A stretch of DNA of 64,000 nt. It comes from Paenibacillus contaminans. Its GTDB lineage: Bacteria; Bacillota; Bacilli; Paenibacillales; NBRC-103111. The stretch spans positions 1-64,000 of the forward strand of contig NZ_QMFB01000043.1 of the NCBI RefSeq assembly GCF_003285015.1, written 5' to 3'. The notes beneath the pieces are model-generated. The model saw only the letters and a list, made by a program, of their open reading frames with translations. It was not told the DNA's origin and searched no databases. The stretch's first letter is position 1; every line of letters starts with the position of its first letter. Of the stretch, positions 45,694 through 53,601 are shown in pieces. Made by a program: the position numbers and the translations under genes.

Positions 45694-46868
45694 ACGTGCT
45701 TGAGCTGTTCGGCATGGCGATGCGCACGGTTATCTCCAATCCGCTGCGTACGATATTGACCATGCTGGGCGTTATTATCGGGGTTGCGTCCGTCATTACG
45801 CTCGTCGCGATCGGGCAAGGAACGGCGGCCCAAATCGAGAAGCAATACGAAGGCCTCGGAACGAACCTGATTGTCGTCAACCTGCTCGGCAATGGACGGG
45901 CGCAGCAGCTGGATTATAATGAGCTGATGCAAATCGAGAATCTGCCGGAGTTCGCGGCCTTCGCACCGACGATCAACAAATCCGGCGCGAACGTCAAATA
46001 TGACCGCACCAAGAAGACCTATACGGTAATCGGCACGAACGACCGTTACTTGGACGTCATGAAGGCGGAGATGGAAACAGGCCGTTTCATTACCGAAGCG
46101 GATGTGGAGAACCGCAGTCAAGTGGCCATAGTAGGGAGCACGGTAGCCGAGGAATTATTCGGCTCGCTTAATCCGGTGGGCGAGGAAATCAACATCGACG
46201 GCTTCGTATACACGATCGTAGGCAAAACGAAAACCAAAGGCTCGAATTCGACCGGGAGTTCGGTCGATAATTCGATTTTTCTGCCGCTTGTCAGCGCGCA
46301 GCGCGACTTCAAGCTGGGCAGCATCCGTACGCTCAATATCGAAGCGGCGGACAAAAACAACATTGCGGCCGCTCAATCGACGATCGAGGCATATTTGACG
46401 AATAAGTTCAAAAGCAGCGACGGCTATCGTGTCGTCAACCAGGATGAGCTGATGAACGCGAGGAAGGAAGCGTCCACCTCCCTGACCAACCAGCTGATCA
46501 GCGTAGCCTGCATATCGCTGCTTGTCGGCGGTATCGGGATTATGAATATCATGATGGTTACGGTCAGCGAGCGGACGCGGGAAATCGGGATACGCAAATC
46601 GATCGGAGCCAAGCGGCGGAATATTTTGATTCAATTTTTGGTCGAGGCGTCGGTTATTAGCGGCTTGGGCGGACTGATCGGGCTGCTCGGCGGCGTCGCT
46701 TTGGCGATCGCCTGGCCGCATTTCAATCCAAGCCAGACTACCAAAATTTCCATGGATGTCGGTTTGTACGCTTTCCTGTTTTCCGTGCTTGTCGGCGTCA
46801 TATTCGGTTTATATCCGGCGAACAAAGCATCCAAGCTGCGCCCGATCGATGCTCTTCGCACCGATTGA
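45690..46868 (+). CDS. MacB/YknZ-type ABC permease
   Basis: A 392-residue permease with the MacB layout. One N-terminal helix (about 20-42) precedes a large periplasmic-type core domain (about 45-265; VGSTVAEELFG, INIDGFVYTIVGK), and three C-terminal helices of the FtsX block follow (about 270-385). The motif VSERTREIGIRKSIGAKRRNIL is clear. Such proteins push on adaptors instead of moving substrate across the membrane themselves. In YknWXYZ the system protects against the SDP toxin; the role here is unknown. Confidence 0.92.
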   Translation: MNVLELFGMAMRTVISNPLRTILTMLGVIIGVASVITLVAIGQGTAAQIEKQYEGLGTNLIVVNLLGNGRAQQLDYNELMQIENLPEFAAFAPTINKSGANVKYDRTKKTYTVIGTNDRYLDVMKAEMETGRFITEADVENRSQVAIVGSTVAEELFGSLNPVGEEINIDGFVYTIVGKTKTKGSNSTGSSVDNSIFLPLVSAQRDFKLGSIRTLNIEAADKNNIAAAQSTIEAYLTNKFKSSDGYRVVNQDELMNARKEASTSLTNQLISVACISLLVGGIGIMNIMMVTVSERTREIGIRKSIGAKRRNILIQFLVEASVISGLGGLIGLLGGVALAIAWPHFNPSQTTKISMDVGLYAFLFSVLVGVIFGLYPANKASKLRPIDALRTD

Positions 46869-46958
46869 GGCATGGCGGTCCTATTTTTTCGTCACAACGT
46901 GCGGCCCGAAGGGGTGTAAAACGATTATCCTTGGGAAAAGTTTGAGGAGGAACCATCA

Positions 46959-49565
46959 GTGGTAAAAAGACGAACTTTATTCATTCGACTCTCCGTTGCC
47001 ATGACACTGCTCGCTTCCACGGCAGCGCCGCTTGCGGCGCCTGCTGCGTATGCAGGAAAGGAAGGCGTCTTCGTTTCGAGCGACATCTACTTTACGCTGG
47101 ACAATGTGGCATTATTCCCCGGAGCCGACGATCAAACCGTGCGGTTCGGCATCGAGCTGGTCAACGGTTCGCAGTCGGCATTCGATTATAACGGGTACGG
47201 CGTGCGTCTCGTCGATGCGGACGGCAACAGCTATTCCGCGCAGCTTGCCGAGCGGTCGCAAGCGCGCGTTTCGGGGGGAAGCTCCTCCAAGTACAAATAT
47301 ACGGCGTCCATTCCGAAAAATATCGCAGCGGATCAGTTGAAGGTCGATATTTTCGCGTGGGATTTCAGCAAAGCTTCTTACATGCGCGATTTGGGTATGC
47401 TTTCGGTGGCGGCCATTCCCGTCGATCATACGCAAAAAGGGCAAATCGTCGTTAACCTGCAGGATGTGAACGCATCGCAGCCTGACGACGCCATCGTCTC
47501 CTTCGAGCTGTTGAACGGGTACAAGGCATTTTCGAACGGAAGCTGGTATTTGTACGCGAACGTCGTTGCGGAAAATCTCAGCTCCGGCAGCCTCAAGCTG
47601 CCAAGCGAGCTGTCCTTCGACATGAAGGACACGGAGGGCTTGACGTATGCGCTGTCGTCCGTAACCGGCGCGGACCGAACGCTGCTGCCGCATCAGCGCA
47701 GCATGCTCGTGCTGCAGCTCCCGCTCGGAGACGGAACGTCGAACGAGCCGCTTACGCTGGAGCTGATCAAGAAGGCGAGCGGCACGGGCGGAAACGGGTC
47801 TTCCCAGTCCGGAACAGGCGGTACGGGGACGGGTGGTACGGGAACCGGTACGGGCGGTACGGGGAACGGGACCACCGGAACCGGAACAGGGAACGACGCG
47901 TCCGGAGGCTCCTCGTCAGTCAATACGGAGGCGGAAGTGCTGGGTACGATGAATCTGGCAGACTCCATAAAGCAAGCGCAGGCGGGCGAAACGATCGCCT
48001 ATCCGGGCGTCGGCGGCAGCGCCTTGTCGATGGTCACGGAGCGGTTTTCCGTCGTTCCGATGCAGGATGGCACGCAAGTGACTGGAATCTTCACGCTGAA
48101 GAACGAAACAGAAGGCGTGCTGCCGGTGCCGAGCTTAAGCGCGGGCTACCAGATATCGCAAAGCACGCTGTCCGTCAATGCGGCGGACAACGCGGCAGGC
48201 TCGCATCCGGCGTATTTGGCCGGGGGAGAAAGCACGACCTATTCGTTTACCGGCACGCTGCCTAAAGGCATAGACGCTTCGAGCATCCAGCTCGTCATTT
48301 GGGAGAAGGCGTCGGCGACCGCGTCGCTGCCGGTTAATGTAGTCGGCGTTCCATCCGGAACCGGCTCCGGTTCGACATCCGACGGCGTGTATACTTCCGT
48401 AGGACGGCTCGCGTTTAAAGTGAACTCGACCTACCGACTGATGACCGAATCGGGAGACGACGTCGTCATGAGCGAGATCGAAGTACGGAACAACGACAGC
48501 AAGGTCGTTACGCTCCCTGCGGCAAGCGCCTTGTATGGCGGACTGCAGATCGGCTCGTATGACGCGCCGGGCAAAGCGATATATTTGCAAAGCTCGCCGC
48601 TGCTTAATCCGGGGCAGGCGACGACGGTTTACGTCTATACGAAATTACCTTACGATACGGAGCTTGCCGGCGGCGGAAATGTATACCTCGGCGCGACCGA
48701 TACGAAAACGACCCCTGCGGCGAAGACGGAGTGGATCAAGCTTCCGATCGGTGCGAAGCTGTCGGCGCCTGCGGAGGCAAGCTTAAGCGGAGAGTGGATG
48801 ATCAACAAGAACGGCCAGCTCTCGACAGGCAAAGTAGTGGAAAGCAAAGTTTACGACGTCGGCACGCAGAAAATGATGGCGGTCCGCATTTTGCAAACGA
48901 ATAAAGCGACCCGGAACGGTTCGGTCATCCCTTACATAGGCTACGCTGCGGATGCGAACGGCAACGTCTGGACGCTCAAGACGACGGAAGAGACCGTCAA
49001 GCTCGGCAAGGACGGTCAAGAGCTTACGACTTTATGGGCGACGCTTCCGGCAGGCGTAAGCACGGATGACTGGCGGTTCGTGTTCGGCTCCAAGCTGGAT
49101 GCCGATGTCTTTACGGATGCGCAAAGCTATGCGTTCGCCGTCTCGCCGGAAGCCGGTTTGACGGGCGGGCAGATCAGCAGGGCGTCGCTGTATCCTTATA
49201 ATATAACGATGAATAACGCCAAGCTGCTTCTGAACGGCAACGGCACGTATGAGGTATCGTTCGATTACATCCAGGAAGGGCAGAGCGGCATCAGCGGCGT
49301 TTCCAAAAACCGTTCGCTTCAGCTGGTCCTGCAAGATTATAACGACGAGACCGTCAAGTCGTGGGAGTATGCGCTTGAGAAGCCGCAAGCTGCGGGTACG
49401 GGCGCTCTGACGGCGCTGGAAAGCGGCAAAACGAATAAAATGTCGATTGCGCTTAACGCCGTTCCCGACCTGGCTGCGCTGATCAACGGTCCGAAGCTCG
49501 CCGTGTACGAGAAATTCGAAGGCGGCACGCGGCTTATCGGCAAAATCTCTTTATCCTTGTATTAA
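46959..49565 (+). CDS. Large secreted protein with Gly/Thr linker, last gene of the exporter run
   Basis: An 868-residue secreted protein. A signal peptide (1 to about 32, cleaved near AYA-GKE) is followed by two to three beta-rich modules of about 130-200 residues each, joined by a low-complexity Gly/Thr/Asn linker (about 275-320). The modules resemble each other (the VPSLSAGYQ and YSFTGTLPKGIDASSIQLVIWEKAS stretches reappear as similar blocks) and look like all-beta adhesion or glycan-interacting folds. No known domain is assigned. GTG 46959 follows TTTGAGGAGG. It is co-directional with the YknXYZ-like genes and may be their substrate or an accessory surface protein. A terminator follows. 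Confidence 0.7.
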   Translation: MVKRRTLFIRLSVAMTLLASTAAPLAAPAAYAGKEGVFVSSDIYFTLDNVALFPGADDQTVRFGIELVNGSQSAFDYNGYGVRLVDADGNSYSAQLAERSQARVSGGSSSKYKYTASIPKNIAADQLKVDIFAWDFSKASYMRDLGMLSVAAIPVDHTQKGQIVVNLQDVNASQPDDAIVSFELLNGYKAFSNGSWYLYANVVAENLSSGSLKLPSELSFDMKDTEGLTYALSSVTGADRTLLPHQRSMLVLQLPLGDGTSNEPLTLELIKKASGTGGNGSSQSGTGGTGTGGTGTGTGGTGNGTTGTGTGNDASGGSSSVNTEAEVLGTMNLADSIKQAQAGETIAYPGVGGSALSMVTERFSVVPMQDGTQVTGIFTLKNETEGVLPVPSLSAGYQISQSTLSVNAADNAAGSHPAYLAGGESTTYSFTGTLPKGIDASSIQLVIWEKASATASLPVNVVGVPSGTGSGSTSDGVYTSVGRLAFKVNSTYRLMTESGDDVVMSEIEVRNNDSKVVTLPAASALYGGLQIGSYDAPGKAIYLQSSPLLNPGQATTVYVYTKLPYDTELAGGGNVYLGATDTKTTPAAKTEWIKLPIGAKLSAPAEASLSGEWMINKNGQLSTGKVVESKVYDVGTQKMMAVRILQTNKATRNGSVIPYIGYAADANGNVWTLKTTEETVKLGKDGQELTTLWATLPAGVSTDDWRFVFGSKLDADVFTDAQSYAFAVSPEAGLTGGQISRASLYPYNITMNNAKLLLNGNGTYEVSFDYIQEGQSGISGVSKNRSLQLVLQDYNDETVKSWEYALEKPQAAGTGALTALESGKTNKMSIALNAVPDLAALINGPKLAVYEKFEGGTRLIGKISLSLY
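47781..47890 (+). repeat. GC-rich low-complexity repeat encoding the GTGGTG linker
   Basis: Short units of the type GGTACGGGN/GGGACGGGT repeat irregularly here. In frame they encode the Gly/Thr-rich linker of the secreted protein. Such tracts are prone to slippage. Confidence 0.7.
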
Positions 49566-49569
49566 AAAC

Positions 49570-49600
49570 GAGCCGCCTTCGGGCGGCTTTCTTTCGTTTC
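49570..49600 (+). terminator. Rho-independent terminator of the ApbE/exporter run
   Basis: GCCGCC (49572-49577), loop TTCG, GGCGGC (49582-49587), then TTTCTTTCG. Confidence 0.7.
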
Positions 49601-49657
49601 GCCGGAAAGGACGCCGGTTCTCGCCGAACGCTCTTGGAGGAAGGCAGTTAATGTAGA

Positions 49658-49790
49658 GAAGGTAATGATGCTTACGTTACCGGTACCAGTGAACATTCAC
49701 GGAAGAAGCGGCTAATGAGGCAAGGGTTACCGGACCTGGTTGAACGTCGTTTGGAAGAGGAGGCTAATGAGGCAAGGGTTACTATTAGTT
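49658..49790 (+). repeat. Degenerate tandem repeat, period about 52 bp
   Basis: GCTAATGAGGCAAGGG occurs at 49711 and 49763, 52 bases apart, each preceded by GGAAGA and followed by GTTAC; a weaker third unit (TTAATGTAGAGAAGGTAATG) lies just upstream near 49650. It sits in the 380-base gap before the ArsR gene, which holds no other feature except that gene's promoter. Confidence 0.65.
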
Positions 49791-49881
49791 TCGTTCTCCT
49801 AATCAGTCTGCTTCCGCACTCGAATTTGTAGGCGAATAATGAATTTGAATTTGGCCGAGTTGGGTAGAGGGGAGCCGATGG

Positions 49882-49911
49882 TGGACGCGGGTCGGCGTTA
49901 TTCTATATAAT
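49882..49911 (+). promoter_or_regulatory. Promoter of the ArsR-type regulator
   Basis: A perfect TATAAT (49906-49911) with a poor -35 TGGACG (49882-49887, spacer 18). The ATG at 49910 overlaps this -10, so the true start is downstream. Confidence 0.55.
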
Positions 49912-49945
49912 GAGGACAGTGGTTGCAGCAGAGGCGGTGTTTAGC

Positions 49946-50308
49946 TTGGAAAAAACGATGAACGATCAATGCGATGAAACCTGCGGCGGATCCGAGGATG
50001 CGGCCGAGGTCAAAGGGAAAATGATTGCCGACGATACGGCCGGCGGTTTGGCCGAGTTGTTCAAAGCGCTCGGCGATCCGACGCGCGTCAAGATCATTTA
50101 TGCGCTGCTGCAAAAAGAGCTGTGCGTGCATGATCTGTCCGTCGTGCTCGAAATGGGGCAGTCGGCGATATCGCATCAGCTGCGGTATTTGCGAAACTTG
50201 CGGATCGTCAAACGGCGTAAGGCTGGGAAGACCGTGTATTATTCGCTGGACGACGGCCATATCGAACAAATATTCGTACAGACGCTCCAGCATTTGAAGC
50301 ATGAATAA
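49946..50308 (+). CDS. ArsR/SmtB-family metal-sensing repressor (CadC-like)
   Basis: A 120-residue winged-helix repressor. The N-terminal segment has two Cys (DQCDETCGG), as CadC does, and the alpha-3 metal motif reads ELCVHDLS, where CadC has ELCVCDL; one Cys ligand is therefore His. The DNA-binding part is clear (MGQSAISHQLRYLRNLRIVKRRKAGKTVYYSLDD). It should release DNA upon binding Cd, Pb or Zn. Start TTG 49946 after GAGGCGG is chosen because an earlier ATG at 49910 lies in the promoter; ATG 49958 is also possible. It controls the CadA gene downstream through the two operators at 50411 and 50473. Confidence 0.88.
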   Translation: MEKTMNDQCDETCGGSEDAAEVKGKMIADDTAGGLAELFKALGDPTRVKIIYALLQKELCVHDLSVVLEMGQSAISHQLRYLRNLRIVKRRKAGKTVYYSLDDGHIEQIFVQTLQHLKHE

Positions 50309-50358
50309 CCTGCAGACAATTGGGAAACGGTAGAAAGATAATACGTTCAAGAGGAAAG

Positions 50359-50386
50359 GCGTTACGCTGAAGCGTACCGCTTTTTT
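50359..50386 (+). terminator. Rho-independent terminator after the ArsR-type gene
   Basis: GCGTTACGCT (50359-50368) pairs with AGCGTACCGC (50371-50380), one mismatch, then TTTTTT. Confidence 0.75.
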
Positions 50387-50408
50387 GGCATGCCGGAAAC
50401 GAAAAAAT

Positions 50409-50432
50409 ATATATGAATATTTGTTCATATAT
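50409..50432 (+). promoter_or_regulatory. ArsR/CadC-type operator O1
   Basis: A perfect inverted repeat ATATATGAA-N6-TTCATATAT directly upstream of the -35 box of the CadA gene. Its core TGAATATTTGTTCA is the reverse complement of the classic TGAACAAATATTCA operator of CzrA/SmtB-type regulators. Confidence 0.85.
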
Positions 50433-50434
50433 TA

Positions 50435-50463
50435 TTGACAGTTGCGGAGGCAAGGAATATGAT
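50435..50463 (+). promoter_or_regulatory. Strong sigma-A promoter of the CadA gene
   Basis: TTGACA (50435-50440), 17-base spacer, TATGAT (50458-50463). Both sides are flanked by ArsR-type operators. Confidence 0.85.
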
Positions 50464-50472
50464 GGAACTATC

Positions 50473-50492
50473 ATATGAATATGTAATCATAT
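50473..50492 (+). promoter_or_regulatory. ArsR/CadC-type operator O2
   Basis: ATATGA-N8-TCATAT, the same spacing as O1, placed just downstream of the -10 and near the transcription start. Two operators around one promoter favour tight, possibly cooperative repression. Confidence 0.75.
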
Positions 50493-50510
50493 ATAAAGGA
50501 GCAATTTCAA

Positions 50511-53018
50511 ATGGCTTCTAAAGGACATAAACATGATCATGAGCATCATGGGGCGCATGGTCACGGCCAAAATAATTCCGGAGCATGCGGCTGCGATCAT
50601 GAGCATGACGGTCACAAAGATGACCATGGAGACGGACATAAGCACGGCCATGAACATGCCGGAGCGTGCGGCTGCGGTCATGAGCATGAGGGTCACAAGC
50701 ATGACCATGTCTCTGCGGACGATCGCGTCCCGACGGAGCTTCCTTCCTGCGGCTGCTGCGATCACGGCGCCGGCGGACATTCGGCTGCCGAGGACGTGGC
50801 GTGCGCGGCGGAAACGGCCGGCGGTTCCACGGTGCAGCGCTTAGGGCTTGTAGGCGCAGCGGGAGGCACAGTCAGCGTGTTCCGCATAGACGGGATGGAC
50901 TGTGCGGATTGCGCGCGCGGACTGGAGAAGCGGGTCGGCGCGCTGCGCGATGTGGCGCGGGTCAGCGTTAATTTCGGCGCCGCCAAAATGACGGTCGAGC
51001 ACGGGGGCAAAGCGGAGGAAGCGATCGTGCAGACGGTAAAGCAGGCCGGCTATACAGCGTATGAGCAAAAGGGCAGGCAGGTTCCCGCAGCGGTTAACGA
51101 AGCGTCGTTCTGGAGCAAAAACCGTAAAGCGGCAAGCACTGCGATTGCCGGAGCGTTTTTTGCCGCCGGCTGGCTGTTGTCGCTGACCGGGGCCGGCCCG
51201 GAAGTTTTGCCGACATTCCTGTATGCGGCGGCGATCGTCTGCGGCGGGTACCGGATCGCGAAGAGCGGCCTGTACGGGCTCAAGTCCGGCACGATCGGCA
51301 TGGATCTGCTGATGACGATCGCGGCGATCGGGGCCGCGGCAATCGGCGAATGGGCGGAAGGCGCCGCCGTTGTCACCTTGTTTTCGCTTGGCGAAACGCT
51401 GGAGGCGCTCACGATGGACCGGACCCGCCGCTCGATCCGCGGGTTGATGGAGCTTGCGCCGAATGAAGCGCGCATTCGCAGAGGCGGACAGGAATCGATG
51501 CTGCCCGTAGACGAGATCGTAGTCGGGGATGTGATGATCGTCAAGCCGGGCGAGAAGCTGGCGATGGACGGCAAGGTCGTCTCCGGGCGATCGGCGGTCA
51601 ATGAAGCGCCGATTACCGGAGAATCGCTGCCCGTCGAGAAAAGCGCGGGAGATGAAGTGTTCGCCGGAACGATCAACGAATATGGCGCGCTCGAGATCGA
51701 AGTGACGAAGCTTGCGACCGACAACACGCTGGCCCGCATCGTGCACATGGTGGAAGAGGCGCAGGCGCAAAAAGCGCCGTCCCAGCGGTTTGTCGACCGG
51801 TTCGCCAAAATATACACCCCGGCGGTCATCGCCGTCGCTGCGGGTATTGCGATCATACCGCCGTTGCTGTTTGAAGGATCGTTCCAGGAGTGGTTTTACA
51901 AGGCGCTGATGATGCTGGTCGTATCGTGTCCGTGCGCGCTCGTCATTTCCACGCCCGTCACGATCGTATCGGCGATCGGCCGTGCGGCCAGAACCGGCAT
52001 TCTGATCAAGGGCGGAGCGCATTTGGAACGCCTTGGCGCGATTTCTGCGATCGCCTTCGACAAAACCGGTACGCTGACCGAAGGCAAGCCGCAGGTAACA
52101 GGCATTTATCCGCTCCACGGACAAGAGGAAGGCGAGATGCTGGCGTTGGCTGCGGCGGTGGAGCGATATTCGGAGCATCCGCTTGCCAAGGCGATTGTAC
52201 GAAAGGCTCAGGATGAACGGCTGCAGGTGCCGGACAGCGGAGAATTCCGTTCCGTACCGGGAGGCGGAGCGATAGCGCTCATCGGCGGAATGGAGTACCG
52301 GATCGGCAATCCTCGCTGGGTTCGCCAGGAGCTCGGACTTACACCGGACTATGAAGCAGCAAGGATCACGGCGCTGCAGGATGCCGGACAGACTGTCATG
52401 CTGCTGGCATCCGGGCATCGCGTGGAAGCGCTGCTGGCTGTCGCCGACACGGTTCGCGGGAACAGCGCGGAGACGATCGGGCGCTTGCGCGAAGCAGGCG
52501 TCGGGCGCGTCATCATGCTGACCGGCGACAACGCGGGAACGGCGCGCAGCGTGGCTCAGCAGCTCGGCGGCATCGATTACCGGGCGGAGCTGCTGCCGCA
52601 GGATAAGGTAACGGCGATCCGCGAGCTGCTGAAGGAGCATAACGGGGTTGCGATGGTCGGAGACGGGGTCAACGATACGCCGGCCCTTGCATCGGCGACC
52701 GTCGGCATCGCCATGGGGGCTGCAGGCACGGACACCGCCCTGGAGACTGCGGATGTGGCGCTCATGGCCGACGATCTCGGCAAGCTTCCCGAGGCAGTAA
52801 GCCTAAGCAGAAAAGCGCTGCGCGTCATCAAGCAGAACATCGCTTTTTCGCTGCTCGTCAAAGCCGTGTTTCTGGGGCTGATTGCGGCGGGGTATTCGTC
52901 GCTATGGCTCGCCGTGCTGGCGGATACCGGCAGCTCGCTGATCGTTATCGCAAACGGCATGCGCCTCTTGCGCGCGCCGAAGCAATCTGCCGCCGCAGGC
53001 GAGTCGGCGCGCGGCTAA
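50511..53018 (+). CDS. cadA: Zinc/cadmium/lead-exporting P1B-type ATPase (CadA/ZntA type)
   Basis: An 835-residue P-type ATPase, longer than usual because of a His/Asp/Gly-rich N-terminus (1 to about 75) and a Cys-rich stretch CGCC. Then come an HMA domain with GMDCADC (about 128-134), six to eight membrane helices with the transport motif CPC in SCPCALVI (about 474), the actuator TGES (about 369), phosphorylation site DKTGTLT (about 517), SEHPLA and GDGVNDTPAL (about 717). The CPC with no CPH/CPx variation and the ArsR partner indicate Zn/Cd/Pb export. It starts 8 bases after AAAGGAG. Monocistronic with an operator-flanked promoter. Confidence 0.95.
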   Translation: MASKGHKHDHEHHGAHGHGQNNSGACGCDHEHDGHKDDHGDGHKHGHEHAGACGCGHEHEGHKHDHVSADDRVPTELPSCGCCDHGAGGHSAAEDVACAAETAGGSTVQRLGLVGAAGGTVSVFRIDGMDCADCARGLEKRVGALRDVARVSVNFGAAKMTVEHGGKAEEAIVQTVKQAGYTAYEQKGRQVPAAVNEASFWSKNRKAASTAIAGAFFAAGWLLSLTGAGPEVLPTFLYAAAIVCGGYRIAKSGLYGLKSGTIGMDLLMTIAAIGAAAIGEWAEGAAVVTLFSLGETLEALTMDRTRRSIRGLMELAPNEARIRRGGQESMLPVDEIVVGDVMIVKPGEKLAMDGKVVSGRSAVNEAPITGESLPVEKSAGDEVFAGTINEYGALEIEVTKLATDNTLARIVHMVEEAQAQKAPSQRFVDRFAKIYTPAVIAVAAGIAIIPPLLFEGSFQEWFYKALMMLVVSCPCALVISTPVTIVSAIGRAARTGILIKGGAHLERLGAISAIAFDKTGTLTEGKPQVTGIYPLHGQEEGEMLALAAAVERYSEHPLAKAIVRKAQDERLQVPDSGEFRSVPGGGAIALIGGMEYRIGNPRWVRQELGLTPDYEAARITALQDAGQTVMLLASGHRVEALLAVADTVRGNSAETIGRLREAGVGRVIMLTGDNAGTARSVAQQLGGIDYRAELLPQDKVTAIRELLKEHNGVAMVGDGVNDTPALASATVGIAMGAAGTDTALETADVALMADDLGKLPEAVSLSRKALRVIKQNIAFSLLVKAVFLGLIAAGYSSLWLAVLADTGSSLIVIANGMRLLRAPKQSAAAGESARG

Positions 53019-53072
53019 AGGCGGACGCAGGCGCATATAGACGAAACGCAGAACCTATATGGACGCATATTC

Positions 53073-53105
53073 GAAATTGCTCCCGCGGAGCAATTTCTTT
53101 TTTTT
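53073..53105 (+). terminator. Rho-independent terminator after cadA
   Basis: A perfect 11-bp stem GAAATTGCTCC (53073-53083) with GGAGCAATTTC (53087-53097), followed by eight T. Confidence 0.9.
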
Positions 53106-53377
53106 GCGTTCGGAGGCATGTAGCGTTAAACGGCTATGCCGGATACATACCGTTTCCTTCTGCGTATAAGCATTCTGGAAGCAGAGCCGGCGAACAGGGG
53201 TAACAATAGTTCGAGCCAAAGCCGCAGATTATTGCCGCTTTGCCTCCAATTACCAATTCCATCCATTTGCCGCGAATTGTGACTCATGTTACCTTATTAT
53301 AGGATTGAACTTGCTTCTTTTTTACGAAGTTTATCGATAACACTACCTTCGTTCGAAGACGCTAAGCGTATCCTCCG

Positions 53378-53460
53378 CTGATTGTTCGAGTTCCCGGTAA
53401 CGGGTCTATCCCAAGCTTATGCTCACGAAGCCCTTTGTTTCGAAAGCGTTTTAAAAACGG
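53378..53460 (+). repeat. Dispersed palindrome, copy f (upstream of the araC-type gene)
   Basis: CTGATTGTTCGA (53378), then CGGTAA (53395). The centre follows, with GCTTATGCTCACGAAG and CGAAAGCGTTTT matching copies c and e. The right outer arm is poorly kept. Nothing else supported lies in the 53106-53600 gap. Confidence 0.65.
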
Positions 53461-53601
53461 CTCCGGACCTTCGGTAACGACGCTGGAGCTACAGACTCGG
53501 AGCGTTGACCGTGGGGAGAGCGCGCGGTTGCATGTTCATCAAAGACTACGGCCTGACGATCGTAAACGTCCGGTCTACTAGAGACCGGAGGGGTGTCCGA
53601 C

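Noticed and set aside
49910-49945. Earlier ATG start of the ArsR-type gene
   Set aside because: It overlaps the TATAAT of the gene's own promoter.
50841-52640. A 599-residue minus-strand open frame
   Set aside because: Antisense to the clear CadA ATPase; Arg/His-rich shadow sequence.
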